Below the pieces are notes generated by a model. It saw only the letters and a list, made by a program, of their open reading frames with translations. It searched no databases and was not told the origin of the DNA. The position numbers and the translations under genes were made by a program. From Cesiribacter sp. SM1 (GTDB lineage Bacteria > Bacteroidota > Bacteroidia > Cytophagales > Cyclobacteriaceae), in NCBI RefSeq assembly GCF_020178975.1, contig NZ_JAHXBU010000093.1, forward strand, positions 248,001 through 312,000: 64,000 nt of DNA. Reading direction: 5' to 3'. Shown here piece after piece: positions 1-9,429 of this stretch. The stretch's first letter is position 1; every line of letters begins with the position of its first letter.

Positions 1-1556
1 TGATTGTGCTCCTGGTATTTCCCATTATCGGGCGCTGGTTTTTCAAGCGCTTCGATGATAATATCTCGCAGTACATTTTTGTGCTGGGCATTGTTTTTAT
101 GGGGGCCTTCTTGGCCGAGGCGGCCGGCATAGAAGCGATCATCGGGGCCTTTCTGGCCGGGCTGGCGCTCAACCGCCTGATCCCGCACACCTCGCCCCTC
201 ATGAACAGGATAGAGTTTGTAGGCAATGCCCTCTTTATTCCGTTCTTCCTGATTGGGGTGGGCATGCTTATTGACTTTGCTTCTTTTGTAGAGGATTTTG
301 AAACCATTTTTGTGGCCATTGTCATGACCATAGTAGCCACAGTATCAAAGTTTCTGGCGGCGTGGTTTACCCAAAAAACTTTTAAATTCAGCAGTATAGA
401 AAGAAACCTGATATTTGGCCTTAGTAATGCACAGGCAGCGGCAACCCTGGCGGCGGTTCTGGTGGGTTATAATATTGTGCTGGGAGAATCGCCCGGAGGG
501 GAGCCAATCAGGCTGCTGAATGAAAGTGTGCTGAATGGTACTATTCTGATGATACTGGTTACCTGCACCATAGCCTCTTTTGTAACCCAGAAAGGGGCCC
601 AGCAGCAGGCAGCAGCAGAGGCTGTAGAAGGCGCCGATGTAGAAACTGACATTGAGGAGCGCATACTGATTCCCATCAACAACATAGAAAATGTAGAGGA
701 ACTGGTAAACCTAAGCATTACAGTAAAATCAAAGCTTAACAGATCGGGTTTATATGCTTTGAATATTATTGATGAGCACCATGCCGGCGGCGTAGTGGAA
801 AAAAATGCCCGCAAGATATTGAACAAGGCAACCGTAGTTGCTGCTGCCACCGATAATGAAGTTCAGGAACTGCTGCGTTACGACCTTAACATAGTCAATG
901 GCATCAACAATGTAGTGAGGGAGCATAAGATCACTGATATGATCATTGGTCTTCACCAGCAACAAGGCATCAGCGATACTTTTTTAGGAAACCTAACCGA
1001 GGGTATCTTAACAAAATGTAATACCACAACACTCATTTACAAACCATTTCAGCCGCTCTCTACCATTAAACGGTACATTATAGTAGTGCCCAATAATGCC
1101 GAGCGTGAGCTTGGTTTTCCTTTCTGGCTCATCAGGGCCTGGAATATTGGAAAAAACACAGGGGCAAAGCTTATTTTCTTTGGAAGCAACAGCACCCTGG
1201 CCTTCCTCAAAGAGGTGCATGCCAAACATCCCATAGAGGCAGAGTTTCATGTATTTACAGACTGGAGCGATTTTTTGATTCTTTCACGGGAGGTGAAGCT
1301 GGATGATAACCTGATGATCGTGATGAGCCGCAGGCATTATCCTTCCTTCAATAGCATGATGGCGAAAATACCCAATTACCTGAACAGGTACTTTAAGGAG
1401 AATAATTTTATCCTGGTATATCCCATACAATTAGGGGTAGATGGCAGTCGGGATTATGAAGCAAGCAATGCTTCTGTAGCCGACTCCTTGCTGGAAGGTC
1501 TGGAGAAACTGGATGAAATAGGCAAGACCATCACAGGCATGTTCCGGCGTAAATAA
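1..1556 (+). CDS. Cation/proton antiporter (CPA2 type), C-terminal part
   Basis: The frame is open from base 3 without needing a start codon, so the gene is truncated by the window edge. About 516 residues are visible. The first ~195 are membrane segments of a Na+/H+ exchanger domain, including the stretch IPHTSPLMNRIEFVGNALF that the next gene repeats almost exactly. Two cytoplasmic alpha/beta domains follow (about residues 215-345 and 350-495) that resemble universal-stress-protein folds. The family exchanges Na+ or K+ for H+ across the inner membrane, and the soluble tail is presumed regulatory. It is a close paralogue of the downstream gene, which suggests tandem duplication. The ion transported cannot be read from sequence. 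Confidence 0.85.
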   Translation, partial: IVLLVFPIIGRWFFKRFDDNISQYIFVLGIVFMGAFLAEAAGIEAIIGAFLAGLALNRLIPHTSPLMNRIEFVGNALFIPFFLIGVGMLIDFASFVEDFETIFVAIVMTIVATVSKFLAAWFTQKTFKFSSIERNLIFGLSNAQAAATLAAVLVGYNIVLGESPGGEPIRLLNESVLNGTILMILVTCTIASFVTQKGAQQQAAAEAVEGADVETDIEERILIPINNIENVEELVNLSITVKSKLNRSGLYALNIIDEHHAGGVVEKNARKILNKATVVAAATDNEVQELLRYDLNIVNGINNVVREHKITDMIIGLHQQQGISDTFLGNLTEGILTKCNTTTLIYKPFQPLSTIKRYIIVVPNNAERELGFPFWLIRAWNIGKNTGAKLIFFGSNSTLAFLKEVHAKHPIEAEFHVFTDWSDFLILSREVKLDDNLMIVMSRRHYPSFNSMMAKIPNYLNRYFKENNFILVYPIQLGVDGSRDYEASNASVADSLLEGLEKLDEIGKTITGMFRRK

Positions 1557-1818
1557 TCTCTGCATGTAATACCATATATGGCATAAAAAGCCTGTTCTAC
1601 AAAACTATAAATTTCTGTGTTCAAACTTTAGTACTGAAGCTGCCTTCTAAAATTTTGTAAACTTCTTTCTATTCCTTTGTTTTAATAGGGAGTACTTGTA
1701 GTGAGCTCAGAATAAGTAAAACCAGGCCAGCCTAGCAAGCCTTAAAATGAACTATTGTTTCCTTCAGCATATAATTGTTTTGCAGAGGGAAATATAAACT
1801 GCGATATTAAATACACCT

Positions 1819-3870
1819 ATGGAGCAATTCCTTGAATTACTACATCATGAATTTGAAAGACCTTTTGAGAATTCCGTTCTGATTTTTTCAGTAATTCTGC
1901 TAATCATACTGTTGTCACCCATTGTGCTTAGGAAGCTTAGGATTCCGGGTATCATAGGGCTGATTGTATCAGGGGTAATCATAGGTCCGCACGGCCTTTA
2001 CATGATTGAACAGAACTCTGCGGTTAACCTGTTCTCTACCATAGGCCTGCTCTACATTATGTTCATAGCAGGCCTTGAACTGGACCTGAAGGAGTTCAGC
2101 AAGAACAGGCATAAGAGTCTGATCTTCGGTTTTTTCACCTTTATATTACCATTGGCTATTGGTTTACCGGTTTGTATGTATCTGCTGGACTATGGTTTTT
2201 TAACCAGTCTGCTCACTGCCAGTATGTTTGCCACGCACACCCTGGTGGCATACCCGATCGTAAGCAGGCTTGGCGTTTCCAAGAACGAAGCGGTGGCTAT
2301 TACGGTAGGGGGTACCATTTTAACAGATACTGCAGTACTTATTATTCTGGCAGTGGTAACGGGAGCAGTAAGCGGTGGCCTTACCAGCCAGCTCTGGATA
2401 AGGCTGGGAATTTCTTTTGCAGCGTTTGTAGCCTTTGTGGTGCTGGTAATACCAACCATATCGAGCTGGTTTTTTAAGCGCTGGGAAGATGAAAAGCATG
2501 CGCACTATATTTATGTGCTTACAGTCGTGTTCTTTTGTGCATTTGTGGCAGAAATTGCAGGACTGGAGCCAATACTGGGTGCTTTTGCAGCTGGTCTGGT
2601 GCTCAACAAGTTTATTCCGCATACCTCGGCCCTGATGAACCGCATAGAGTTTGTGGGTAATTCTTTATTCATCCCGTTTTTTCTGATCAGTGTGGGAATG
2701 CTCGTAGATATAAGTGTGCTGATGCAGGGGCCGATGGCACTTATTGTGGCAGCCGCTTTAACACTTGTGTCCCTTGGCGGAAAATGGATAGCAGCTTATT
2801 TAACATCACTCTTCTTAAAATATTCTACAGCCCAGCGTAATGTTATTTTTGGCCTTAGCAGTGCCCATGCCGCGGCAACTCTGGCGGTTATTCTAGTAGG
2901 TTACCGCATCGATATCATAGACGAAAACATCTTGAACGGAACCATCATCCTTATTCTTATTACCTGCCTGGTGGCCTCGTTTGTAACAGAAAGTGCTGGT
3001 GTAAAAATGGCGCTTCAGGAAGATCAGATGGACCCTACCACATCTCCCGATCATGAGGAAAAGATACTGGTGCCCATCTCTAATCCAGATACCATGGAGC
3101 GGCTTATAGATTTTGCACTGACCATTAAAAACCCTGTTTATAACGCTCCTATATATGGTTTGGCCGTGGTAGAAGATGATGAAAAGGCACAGGTAAAGCT
3201 TGCAGAATCTCGAAAGATTCTTGAGAAGGCCCTTAACCATGCCGTGTCTTCAGATCAGCATATTGAAGTGATTACCACCATTGACAGAAATGTGAGTGAT
3301 GGCATCAGGCGGGTAACCAAGGAGGTTGATGCTACAGAAATTGTAATAGGCAGCTCTCCCCAGGCAGCGTTTACAGATGTGTTCTTTGGCAGCTTTACGC
3401 AGCATCTTGTAGATTCTACTCATCAGGAGGTAATCATTTATAATCCGTCTCTGGCGCTTAATGTACATAAGGCTATACGGGTGGTGTGCCCTCCGTATTC
3501 GGAGCGTGAGTATGGCTTCCAATCGTGGCTGGAAAAGGTAATGCGCCTTGCCGGTGCCCTCACGGTAAATACTTATGTTTATTCCTCTGCAGCTACATTT
3601 GAACATATTCAGCGCTATGTTGAAGATAACAAGCTAAGCAATGGTGTGGAGCATGTTAGTACCAGCAGTTGGGAGGATTTCACTACAATGGCAAAAAGTT
3701 TTAAGGAAAATGACATAATCGTGGTGGTATCTCCTCGTAAAGGCAGTATCTCCTACCGCCCTATGATAGATGCAATACCAGTAAAATTAAACAAGCGCTT
3801 CAGAGACTATAGTTATATAGTAGTATACCCTAAGGTAGAAGTGCCCAACTATTTTACCGAATATGTGTAA
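1819..3870 (+). CDS. Cation/proton antiporter (CPA2 type) with USP-like tail
   Basis: This 683-residue protein has about 12 membrane segments in residues 20-395, then two USP-like cytoplasmic domains (about 412-555 and 560-678). Family marks include IIGPHGL in an early helix, TILTDTAVL in the core and FFLISVGMLVD near the end of the membrane domain. It would exchange monovalent cations for protons in the inner membrane. It is the full-length paralogue of the truncated upstream gene, separated by 262 bp, so the two may have separate promoters. The start ATG begins a short amphipathic leader before the first helix. Assignment to the superfamily is firm; specificity is not. Confidence 0.9.
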   Translation: MEQFLELLHHEFERPFENSVLIFSVILLIILLSPIVLRKLRIPGIIGLIVSGVIIGPHGLYMIEQNSAVNLFSTIGLLYIMFIAGLELDLKEFSKNRHKSLIFGFFTFILPLAIGLPVCMYLLDYGFLTSLLTASMFATHTLVAYPIVSRLGVSKNEAVAITVGGTILTDTAVLIILAVVTGAVSGGLTSQLWIRLGISFAAFVAFVVLVIPTISSWFFKRWEDEKHAHYIYVLTVVFFCAFVAEIAGLEPILGAFAAGLVLNKFIPHTSALMNRIEFVGNSLFIPFFLISVGMLVDISVLMQGPMALIVAAALTLVSLGGKWIAAYLTSLFLKYSTAQRNVIFGLSSAHAAATLAVILVGYRIDIIDENILNGTIILILITCLVASFVTESAGVKMALQEDQMDPTTSPDHEEKILVPISNPDTMERLIDFALTIKNPVYNAPIYGLAVVEDDEKAQVKLAESRKILEKALNHAVSSDQHIEVITTIDRNVSDGIRRVTKEVDATEIVIGSSPQAAFTDVFFGSFTQHLVDSTHQEVIIYNPSLALNVHKAIRVVCPPYSEREYGFQSWLEKVMRLAGALTVNTYVYSSAATFEHIQRYVEDNKLSNGVEHVSTSSWEDFTTMAKSFKENDIIVVVSPRKGSISYRPMIDAIPVKLNKRFRDYSYIVVYPKVEVPNYFTEYV

Positions 3871-4032
3871 TCAAGGTAGCACAGTAAGCTGTTATGGCAG
3901 TAGGCATGCTACATATTGCAGCACTTTGCAGCAGTGTATTTTGAGGTTAGGATGGGAACCAGGGGAACTAAAAACTTTGCAAATGCTTGGTAGATTAGTT
4001 CTGTAACTTTTAAACAGGAATTAACTGGCGGT

Positions 4033-5853
4033 ATGGTTGAACTGGCGAGTATTTTGGTGTTGGGTATCTTTGCTCAGTGGGTGGCATGGAAAATTAAAAT
4101 GCCCGCAATTATTCCACTTATTTTTATTGGTCTTCTCCTGGGGCCTGTCAGTACCCTTTTTACTGCCGATGGTGAAAAAATTCTGAACGGTGACAGAATT
4201 TTCAAGGGAGAGATTCTCTTTGCTTTTGTGTCGCTATCTGTAGGAATTATACTTTTTGAGGGAGGGCTAACCCTTCGGTTACAGGAGATAAAAAAGCTTG
4301 CAAGCGTAATCTGGCGTATTTTAACAGTTGGTGTTATGATCACGCTTATTGGTGGTACCGCTGCAGCTTATTACTTGCTGGACCTGAATATTCGAATTGC
4401 TTTTCTTTTTGGAGCACTTATCATAGTATCGGGCCCAACCGTAGTGATGCCCATTCTGCGCAATGTTCGCCCAAATGCAAGCACCAATGCCATACTTAAA
4501 TGGGAGGGCATACTAATAGACCCACTGGGTGCCCTAATAGCAGTTCTGGCTTATGAATTTGTTAAAACCACCAAAACCCAGGGAGAATTCACGGTACTTG
4601 CATTCAAGGAATTTTTTCTGACGATTGCCACCGGTGTATTTGTGGGCTTGTGCGGTGCTTTTCTGCTTTATTACCTGCTTTCCAAACATCGGTTACCGGA
4701 GTACCTGCGCAATGTAGTAACCCTGGGAGTGGTAGTGCTGAGCTTCACTTTTTCTGAAATGGTGATGCATGAATCCGGGCTGCTTACTGCCACCATTATG
4801 GGTATGGTAATGGCTAATCTCAAGATCGAAGACCTTAAAAATATCCTTACATTCAAGGAGGACATCAGCATCATCCTTACCTCCATTCTGTTCCTGTTGT
4901 TGTCTTCCCTGATTGAAATAGACCAGATCAACAAGCTTGGCTGGAACAGTCTTTTACTGCTCGGGGTAATCATGCTGGTAATAAGGCCGCTGGGTATTTT
5001 CCTGAGTGCATCCGGGAGCAACCTTACCATTAAGGAAAAGCTCTTTATTAGCTGGATAGGGCCAAAAGGGATTGTGGCTGCTGCAGTAGCTTCTGTATTT
5101 TCAGTGCAGCTGGCCCAGGTAACAGACTTTAGCCCCGAAGAAGTAGAGGATGCCGCGATGCTGCTTCCGCTGGTGTTTATGGTGATCGTTGGTACGGTGG
5201 TTGTGCAGGGGGCTTCAGCCAAACTGGTAGCAAGTATGCTCGGGGTTCAGATGAAAAAGCGTAAAGGCGTGTTGTTTATAGGTGCTAACAAGCCAGCACG
5301 TTTTATAGCCCGTTTGCTCTTTGAAAATGGAGTGCCAGTAATTTTAGCAGATACTTCCAGGGATAATGTTGCAGAGGCAGTGCGTCAGGATCTGCCAGCT
5401 GTAGAAGGCAATGTGTTGCAGGAACAAGCGTGGTACGACCTGGATCTCACAGACATGGGGCACCTAATGGCTTTTACCCCCAGTACCGACATAAACCTGC
5501 TTGCCTGCCAGAAGTTTGCCAAAGAATTTGGTGACAGAAATGTTTACCGCCTTATATCACGCAAAGAGCTGGAGGCCAAAAACATTAGCCTTCCTAAAAA
5601 TCTGCTCTTCAGGGGTGCAGCCGATTTCCAGACAATGGAACGGGTAGTAAATAATGTAGAAGACCTGAAAGAAGAAACATTTAATTCAGGTGCTGATTTT
5701 GAAGCATTTCTGGAGCGGAATGCTGATAAGATCATTCCTCTGATTTTAAGGGCTCCCGATGAGTCGTTTCATTTTATAAGCAATTACCCTATTAAGGCTG
5801 CCAAGGGTGACACACTCATTTACCTGACCCACCCCAAGGCTGCTGTTGAGTAG
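4033..5853 (+). CDS. Cation/proton antiporter (CPA1/NhaP type) with TrkA-N-like domain
   Basis: This 606-residue protein has about 12 membrane helices in residues 1-400, with SGPTVVMPILRNVRP and EGILIDPLGALIA at the positions of the CPA1 ion-binding helices. After the membrane part, a Rossmann-like regulatory region (about 412-520) begins with VLFIGANKPARFIARLL, resembling a TrkA-N/RCK nucleotide-binding fold. A further ~90-residue tail follows. NhaP-type exchangers move Na+ or K+ out in exchange for H+. It is third in a row of antiporters but belongs to a different subfamily from the first two, so it is not part of the same duplication. Nucleotide control is inferred from the fold only. Confidence 0.88.
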   Translation: MVELASILVLGIFAQWVAWKIKMPAIIPLIFIGLLLGPVSTLFTADGEKILNGDRIFKGEILFAFVSLSVGIILFEGGLTLRLQEIKKLASVIWRILTVGVMITLIGGTAAAYYLLDLNIRIAFLFGALIIVSGPTVVMPILRNVRPNASTNAILKWEGILIDPLGALIAVLAYEFVKTTKTQGEFTVLAFKEFFLTIATGVFVGLCGAFLLYYLLSKHRLPEYLRNVVTLGVVVLSFTFSEMVMHESGLLTATIMGMVMANLKIEDLKNILTFKEDISIILTSILFLLLSSLIEIDQINKLGWNSLLLLGVIMLVIRPLGIFLSASGSNLTIKEKLFISWIGPKGIVAAAVASVFSVQLAQVTDFSPEEVEDAAMLLPLVFMVIVGTVVVQGASAKLVASMLGVQMKKRKGVLFIGANKPARFIARLLFENGVPVILADTSRDNVAEAVRQDLPAVEGNVLQEQAWYDLDLTDMGHLMAFTPSTDINLLACQKFAKEFGDRNVYRLISRKELEAKNISLPKNLLFRGAADFQTMERVVNNVEDLKEETFNSGADFEAFLERNADKIIPLILRAPDESFHFISNYPIKAAKGDTLIYLTHPKAAVE

Positions 5854-6061
5854 TTTCTTTGGCTGGTAAAGGCTGGTATAGTGATTCTGGGCTTTGGAAT
5901 ACAGAAATTTACTCCTCCTCCGGTGGAACAAAATTCTGTAGATTTAGTAAACTATTAATAGTGGGCTTATACTTACATGCGTATTTATAGATTTAGCGTA
6001 ATCAGGTTGAGTACAGCTCCTTGATCAAAAACGTATTTTTAAACAGTCAAAATTTTTTAAA

Positions 6062-7498
6062 ATGAGTAGAGAAAGACATCTAGAGAAGCTCAAAGCTTCG
6101 CTTCGGGAAAGCCAGGAGATTTTGGGAGAATTAGTTGCCGGTACCAGCCGTGATGCTGGTAAAAGGCTACATAAAGCCAATAAAAAACTTCAGCGTACTT
6201 ATGACGATGCCAGTACTGAACTGGAAGGCTACCTGGAGGATGCCTCTAAGGATTTCAGGAAGCAGTATGCTAAAACCAGTAAAGACGTAGAGCAGCAGTT
6301 CAGAAACTCCAGAAGGGAACTGGAAAAGCGGGCAGTTGTATTTAAAGACGAGTTTAACGACCGTTTTGAGGATACGCGTGCAGCAGCAAAGGCAGCTAAA
6401 AGAAGTCTTGGCGCAGGTGCTATTGCAATGGCAGCTAAAGCTGATATTCCGTCGCGCGCTGCTAATGTAGCTGCTTTTCTTGCTAAAACAGGTCTTGCCG
6501 CCAAGGCAGCCAGTACAGCAACTAAAGCAGCCGGCTTTGTGGCTAAAACAGGCCTTGCTGCCAAAGCAGCATCGCTGGTGGCCAATACAGATATTAAATC
6601 CCGCACAGCAAATTTGCTGGAGGGTGCCGCTACAAGCTTTGCCTCTGCACGCAACAAGCTTAATCCAGATGATCGCCTGATTATTCAGCACGAGAGCGAG
6701 GGCCGCAGAATCAGCAAAGCTGGTTATTTTGTGCGCTTCTCCGCACTGGCCATTATCATTATATCCAAGCGCCATAAGTTAATGGAGCTCGGTACCCAGC
6801 TGTACAACAAATTGAAAGACAGCGAAGGCAGGGCCTCTATCACGCAGGATGCAAGAGATCAGTTTGATACCATGCGCAGGCTGATGAAAGCGTATGCGAA
6901 TGGCCAGTACCGTGAATTCCCTTACCGCTCGCTTGTAAAGATTGTAGCGGCAGTAATTTACTTTGTGTCAGTAGCCGACCTTATCCCGGACTTTATTCCA
7001 ATCTTAGGTCTTACAGACGACCTTGCTATTCTGGCATGGGTGTATAGCTCTGTGAAAGACGATCTGCAGCAATTTGTAGATTGGGAAGCCGCAGAAGAGA
7101 AGCGCCGCAGCCGTCTGGCCAAGCAGTCTTCCGGCAGCCAGGGATCAGAAACCTCCGGTGGTTCAACCACCAGCGGTAGCAGCACTACCACTGGCAGTGG
7201 CATAGCTAATGTAGGCAATACAGCAGCTGCCGATCGTACGCCAAGCCCTAACGTAACCACCTCTACAGGTTCTGATACAGGCAGTAAGGCAACAGTAACT
7301 ACTGGTACTACCAGTACTACCGGCAGCACAGGCTCTGCTACCGGTGGCGGTAGCGGCAGCACAGGTAGCTCTAACGATAAAGGTTCTACTACAGGCACAA
7401 CAGGTACCACTGGTGGCACCTTAGGAGGCGTGTCTGATACAGGTAGCCGCTCTGCTGGCAATACTTCTGGCAGCCAGGGAGGAAATAGCAAAAGCTAA
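6062..7498 (+). CDS. DUF1232 membrane protein with helical repeats and Ser/Thr/Gly tail
   Basis: This 478-residue protein has three parts. Residues 1-210 are highly charged, Ala/Lys-rich helix, with a 20-residue repeat AKTGLAAKAAS occurring twice in tandem. They resemble LEA or apolipoprotein-type amphipathic sequence. Residues ~225-350 contain a DUF1232 (YkvA-like) unit with the typical DLIPDFIPILGLTDDLAIL hydrophobic stretch. Residues ~360-478 are almost only Ser, Thr, Gly and Ala and look disordered. DUF1232 proteins have no settled function. The long helical N-terminus suggests membrane or surface association, perhaps in stress. A strong terminator follows. Confidence 0.8.
   Translation: MSRERHLEKLKASLRESQEILGELVAGTSRDAGKRLHKANKKLQRTYDDASTELEGYLEDASKDFRKQYAKTSKDVEQQFRNSRRELEKRAVVFKDEFNDRFEDTRAAAKAAKRSLGAGAIAMAAKADIPSRAANVAAFLAKTGLAAKAASTATKAAGFVAKTGLAAKAASLVANTDIKSRTANLLEGAATSFASARNKLNPDDRLIIQHESEGRRISKAGYFVRFSALAIIIISKRHKLMELGTQLYNKLKDSEGRASITQDARDQFDTMRRLMKAYANGQYREFPYRSLVKIVAAVIYFVSVADLIPDFIPILGLTDDLAILAWVYSSVKDDLQQFVDWEAAEEKRRSRLAKQSSGSQGSETSGGSTTSGSSTTTGSGIANVGNTAAADRTPSPNVTTSTGSDTGSKATVTTGTTSTTGSTGSATGGGSGSTGSSNDKGSTTGTTGTTGGTLGGVSDTGSRSAGNTSGSQGGNSKS
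6482..6570 (+). repeat. 60-bp tandem repeat inside the DUF1232 gene
   Basis: Nearly the same 29-base string starts at 6482 and again at 6542, giving a 60-bp period that encodes the 20-residue helical repeat. The third-base differences (ggtctt/ggcctt, gccgcc/gctgcc) show that the copies are diverging while the protein repeat is kept. Confidence 0.8.
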
Positions 7499-7539
7499 TT
7501 ACTGGCAACCGCTAGTTTACCTTAATGTATAGATGGAAA

Positions 7540-7564
7540 GGGGAGCGCATGGCTCCCCTTTTTT
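7540..7564 (+). terminator. Rho-independent terminator after the DUF1232 gene
   Basis: GGGGAGC (7540-7546) pairs with GCTCCCC (7552-7558) around a 5-base loop and is followed by six T. Confidence 0.9.
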
Positions 7565-7652
7565 ATTGCTGGCTGCACAATTAAGAAGGGAACTATTCAG
7601 TTCTTATTAAAGTAATGTGTATGTTTATTTCAAGTCGGCTTTATTCAGGTGT

Positions 7653-8051
7653 ATGAAGTATAATAGCTTATTAATTGTATTGTTGGTTGCTGCGCTTTCT
7701 GCATGCAGTGGCACTAAAAGTGCTGGCGTGGCAGGCAGCTCATCAAACCAGGCAGCGCCCTCGGCTTCTTCCAGGAGTGCAGGTTCCGAATCCGGATCTA
7801 ATTCTATATTTGGAGGTTCCGGTGGCAGTACCAAAAAAGGGAATAGCAAAGCTTACCAGCGTACCCATGCAGATCTTGTAAAAGAAGCAGAAGAGCGCCA
7901 GGTAGAGAATGCCAAGCGACGTGAAAAAGAAGCAAAGCTGGCAGAAAAGCCTCAGTACTCCGACCCCAGCTACTTTGGGCATAAGAAAAAACCAAAGAAA
8001 CGCCCGGTTGGCAAGCGCAAGATGTGCAAAGAGTGCGGTATCGTGCATTAA
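7653..8051 (+). CDS. Small Ser-rich lipoprotein of unknown function
   Basis: The chosen ATG at 7653 gives a 132-residue protein starting MKYNSLLIVLLVAALSACSG, a clear lipoprotein signal with lipobox LSAC. The frame stays open upstream to a GTG at 7617, but that would put 12 residues ahead of the signal peptide. The mature protein has a Ser/Gly/Ala-rich linker, a charged coiled-coil-like stretch (about residues 65-100) and a Lys-rich end with CKECGIVH. No family is recognised. It sits between two terminators, so it is a single-gene transcript. The two late cysteines, spaced CxxC, could bind a metal or form a disulfide. Confidence 0.75.
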   Translation: MKYNSLLIVLLVAALSACSGTKSAGVAGSSSNQAAPSASSRSAGSESGSNSIFGGSGGSTKKGNSKAYQRTHADLVKEAEERQVENAKRREKEAKLAEKPQYSDPSYFGHKKKPKKRPVGKRKMCKECGIVH

Positions 8052-8072
8052 GATAAATTTAAGATAAACATT

Positions 8073-8098
8073 AAGCGGCTGTTGCCGCTTTTTTTTTT
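8073..8098 (+). terminator. Rho-independent terminator after the small lipoprotein gene
   Basis: AAGCGGC (8073-8079) pairs with GCCGCTT (8084-8090) with a 4-base loop, followed by eight further T. Confidence 0.9.
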
Positions 8099-8143
8099 GA
8101 CCAGGCCCTGCCTTATTTTTATACCCGCGAGTTAATTATAGAT

Positions 8144-8839
8144 ATGAATAATCTGCACCGTTACATAGAACATACCAACCTTAAGCCAACGCTTACCCAT
8201 TACGATATTGAAAGCCTGGTAGAAGAAGCCCGGGCACATGAGTTTGTTGGCATTTGTGTGCCACCCTTCTGGGTTAAAAAGGCTAAACGTGATATTGGCG
8301 AGGCCAACATACAACTGGTTACTGTTATTGGTTTTCCGCTGGGCTATCACATGACGGAAACAAAGCTGGAAGAAATGCAGCTTGCCATACGCGATGGTGC
8401 CGATGAACTGGACATGGTTATGAATGTATCGGCACTAAAAGCCCAGATGTCGTGGGTTAAGATAGAAATTGCCCGTTGTGCACAGCTGGCGCATGAGCAT
8501 GAGCGTATCCTGAAGGTGATTATAGAAACCGCTTATCTCAATGAAAAAGAACTGGAACTGGCCTGCCGCTGGTGTGCCGATGCCGGAGTAGACTATGTTA
8601 AAACCAGCACCGGTTTTGCCCCGGAGGGTGCCAGGGTAGAGGATGTGCGCAAAATGCGGGAGTTACTGCCCAGCAATGTAGGTATAAAAGCCTCTGGCGG
8701 TATACGCAGCCTCGATAGTGCTATGCAGCTGATCCAGGCAGGTGCCGACAGGCTCGGAACATCTGCCGGAGTGGCCCTGGTAAAGGAGTCCCGGCAGGGC
8801 GGGCAAGCAGCAGATCAAACAGATAGTAGTGCTTACTAG
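8144..8839 (+). CDS. deoC: Deoxyribose-phosphate aldolase
   Basis: This 231-residue class I aldolase converts 2-deoxy-D-ribose 5-phosphate to glyceraldehyde 3-phosphate and acetaldehyde in deoxynucleoside breakdown. All catalytic residues are visible: Asp90 in DELDMVMNV, the Schiff-base Lys153 in DYVKTSTGF and Lys182 in GIKASGGIRS. Length matches the family. The last ~15 residues are a Gln/Ser-rich extension beyond the barrel. It precedes the acylphosphatase gene by 94 bp on the same strand and is probably transcribed alone or with it. Confidence 0.96.
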   Translation: MNNLHRYIEHTNLKPTLTHYDIESLVEEARAHEFVGICVPPFWVKKAKRDIGEANIQLVTVIGFPLGYHMTETKLEEMQLAIRDGADELDMVMNVSALKAQMSWVKIEIARCAQLAHEHERILKVIIETAYLNEKELELACRWCADAGVDYVKTSTGFAPEGARVEDVRKMRELLPSNVGIKASGGIRSLDSAMQLIQAGADRLGTSAGVALVKESRQGGQAADQTDSSAY

Positions 8840-8933
8840 TTTAAAGGTTGGAGCTGTACAGCCTGCTGCCTCCTGCTGTTTTGCAAAAAGAGGCAGCATT
8901 TACTAATTTTCGCGTCCTAATAATATTAAGCAT

Positions 8934-9200
8934 ATGAAGCGCCTTCGCATTCGGGTTACAGGTAAAGTGCAGGGAGTCTTTTACCGGGCCAGCACCAAGG
9001 CAAAAGCCAAAGAGCTTGGGCTAAACGGCTGGGTAAAAAATGCCGAAGATGGCTCTGTTCTCATAGAAGCCGAAGGAGAAGACATGAACCTGGATAAGCT
9101 TGTAGAGTGGTGTCAGCAGGGGCCGGGGGCGGCACAGGTAAATGGCGTGGAAACCAATGAGATTGTGCCGGAAGGGGTGAACAGCTTTGAAGTCCGCTAA
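8934..9200 (+). CDS. acyP: Acylphosphatase
   Basis: This 88-residue protein has the full acylphosphatase fold. GKVQGVFYR carries the phosphate-binding loop and catalytic Arg18, and GWVKNAEDGSV carries catalytic Asn36. The enzyme hydrolyses carboxyl-phosphate bonds such as acetyl phosphate or 1,3-bisphosphoglycerate in the cytoplasm. It follows deoC but no metabolic link between the two is established. Confidence 0.95.
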   Translation: MKRLRIRVTGKVQGVFYRASTKAKAKELGLNGWVKNAEDGSVLIEAEGEDMNLDKLVEWCQQGPGAAQVNGVETNEIVPEGVNSFEVR

Positions 9201-9429
9201 CTAAAGGCTGCGGCTTTCGGTCTTGTCTGCGCCATTGGCAAGCTATTTTTTCCTGCGGCTTACCCATCGGCATGGGGCACTCCATCTTGGCTAAAACTGT
9301 CTCTGCTGATGAGGCCCTCATCCATGCTATCTTTTCATGCAAATTCCTGCCCAATCAGCAGTCTGTCTGCTGGTTCTGTTGTAACTTCGGGCAGTTCTTA
9401 TCTATTGCACCATTTATTTCCTGACAGCT

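Noticed and set aside
9201-9429. Gap between acyP and cydA as a possible gene or regulatory leader
   Set aside because: Frames here run into cydA out of frame. Only a weak TATC...TTG-like string was seen, not a convincing promoter.
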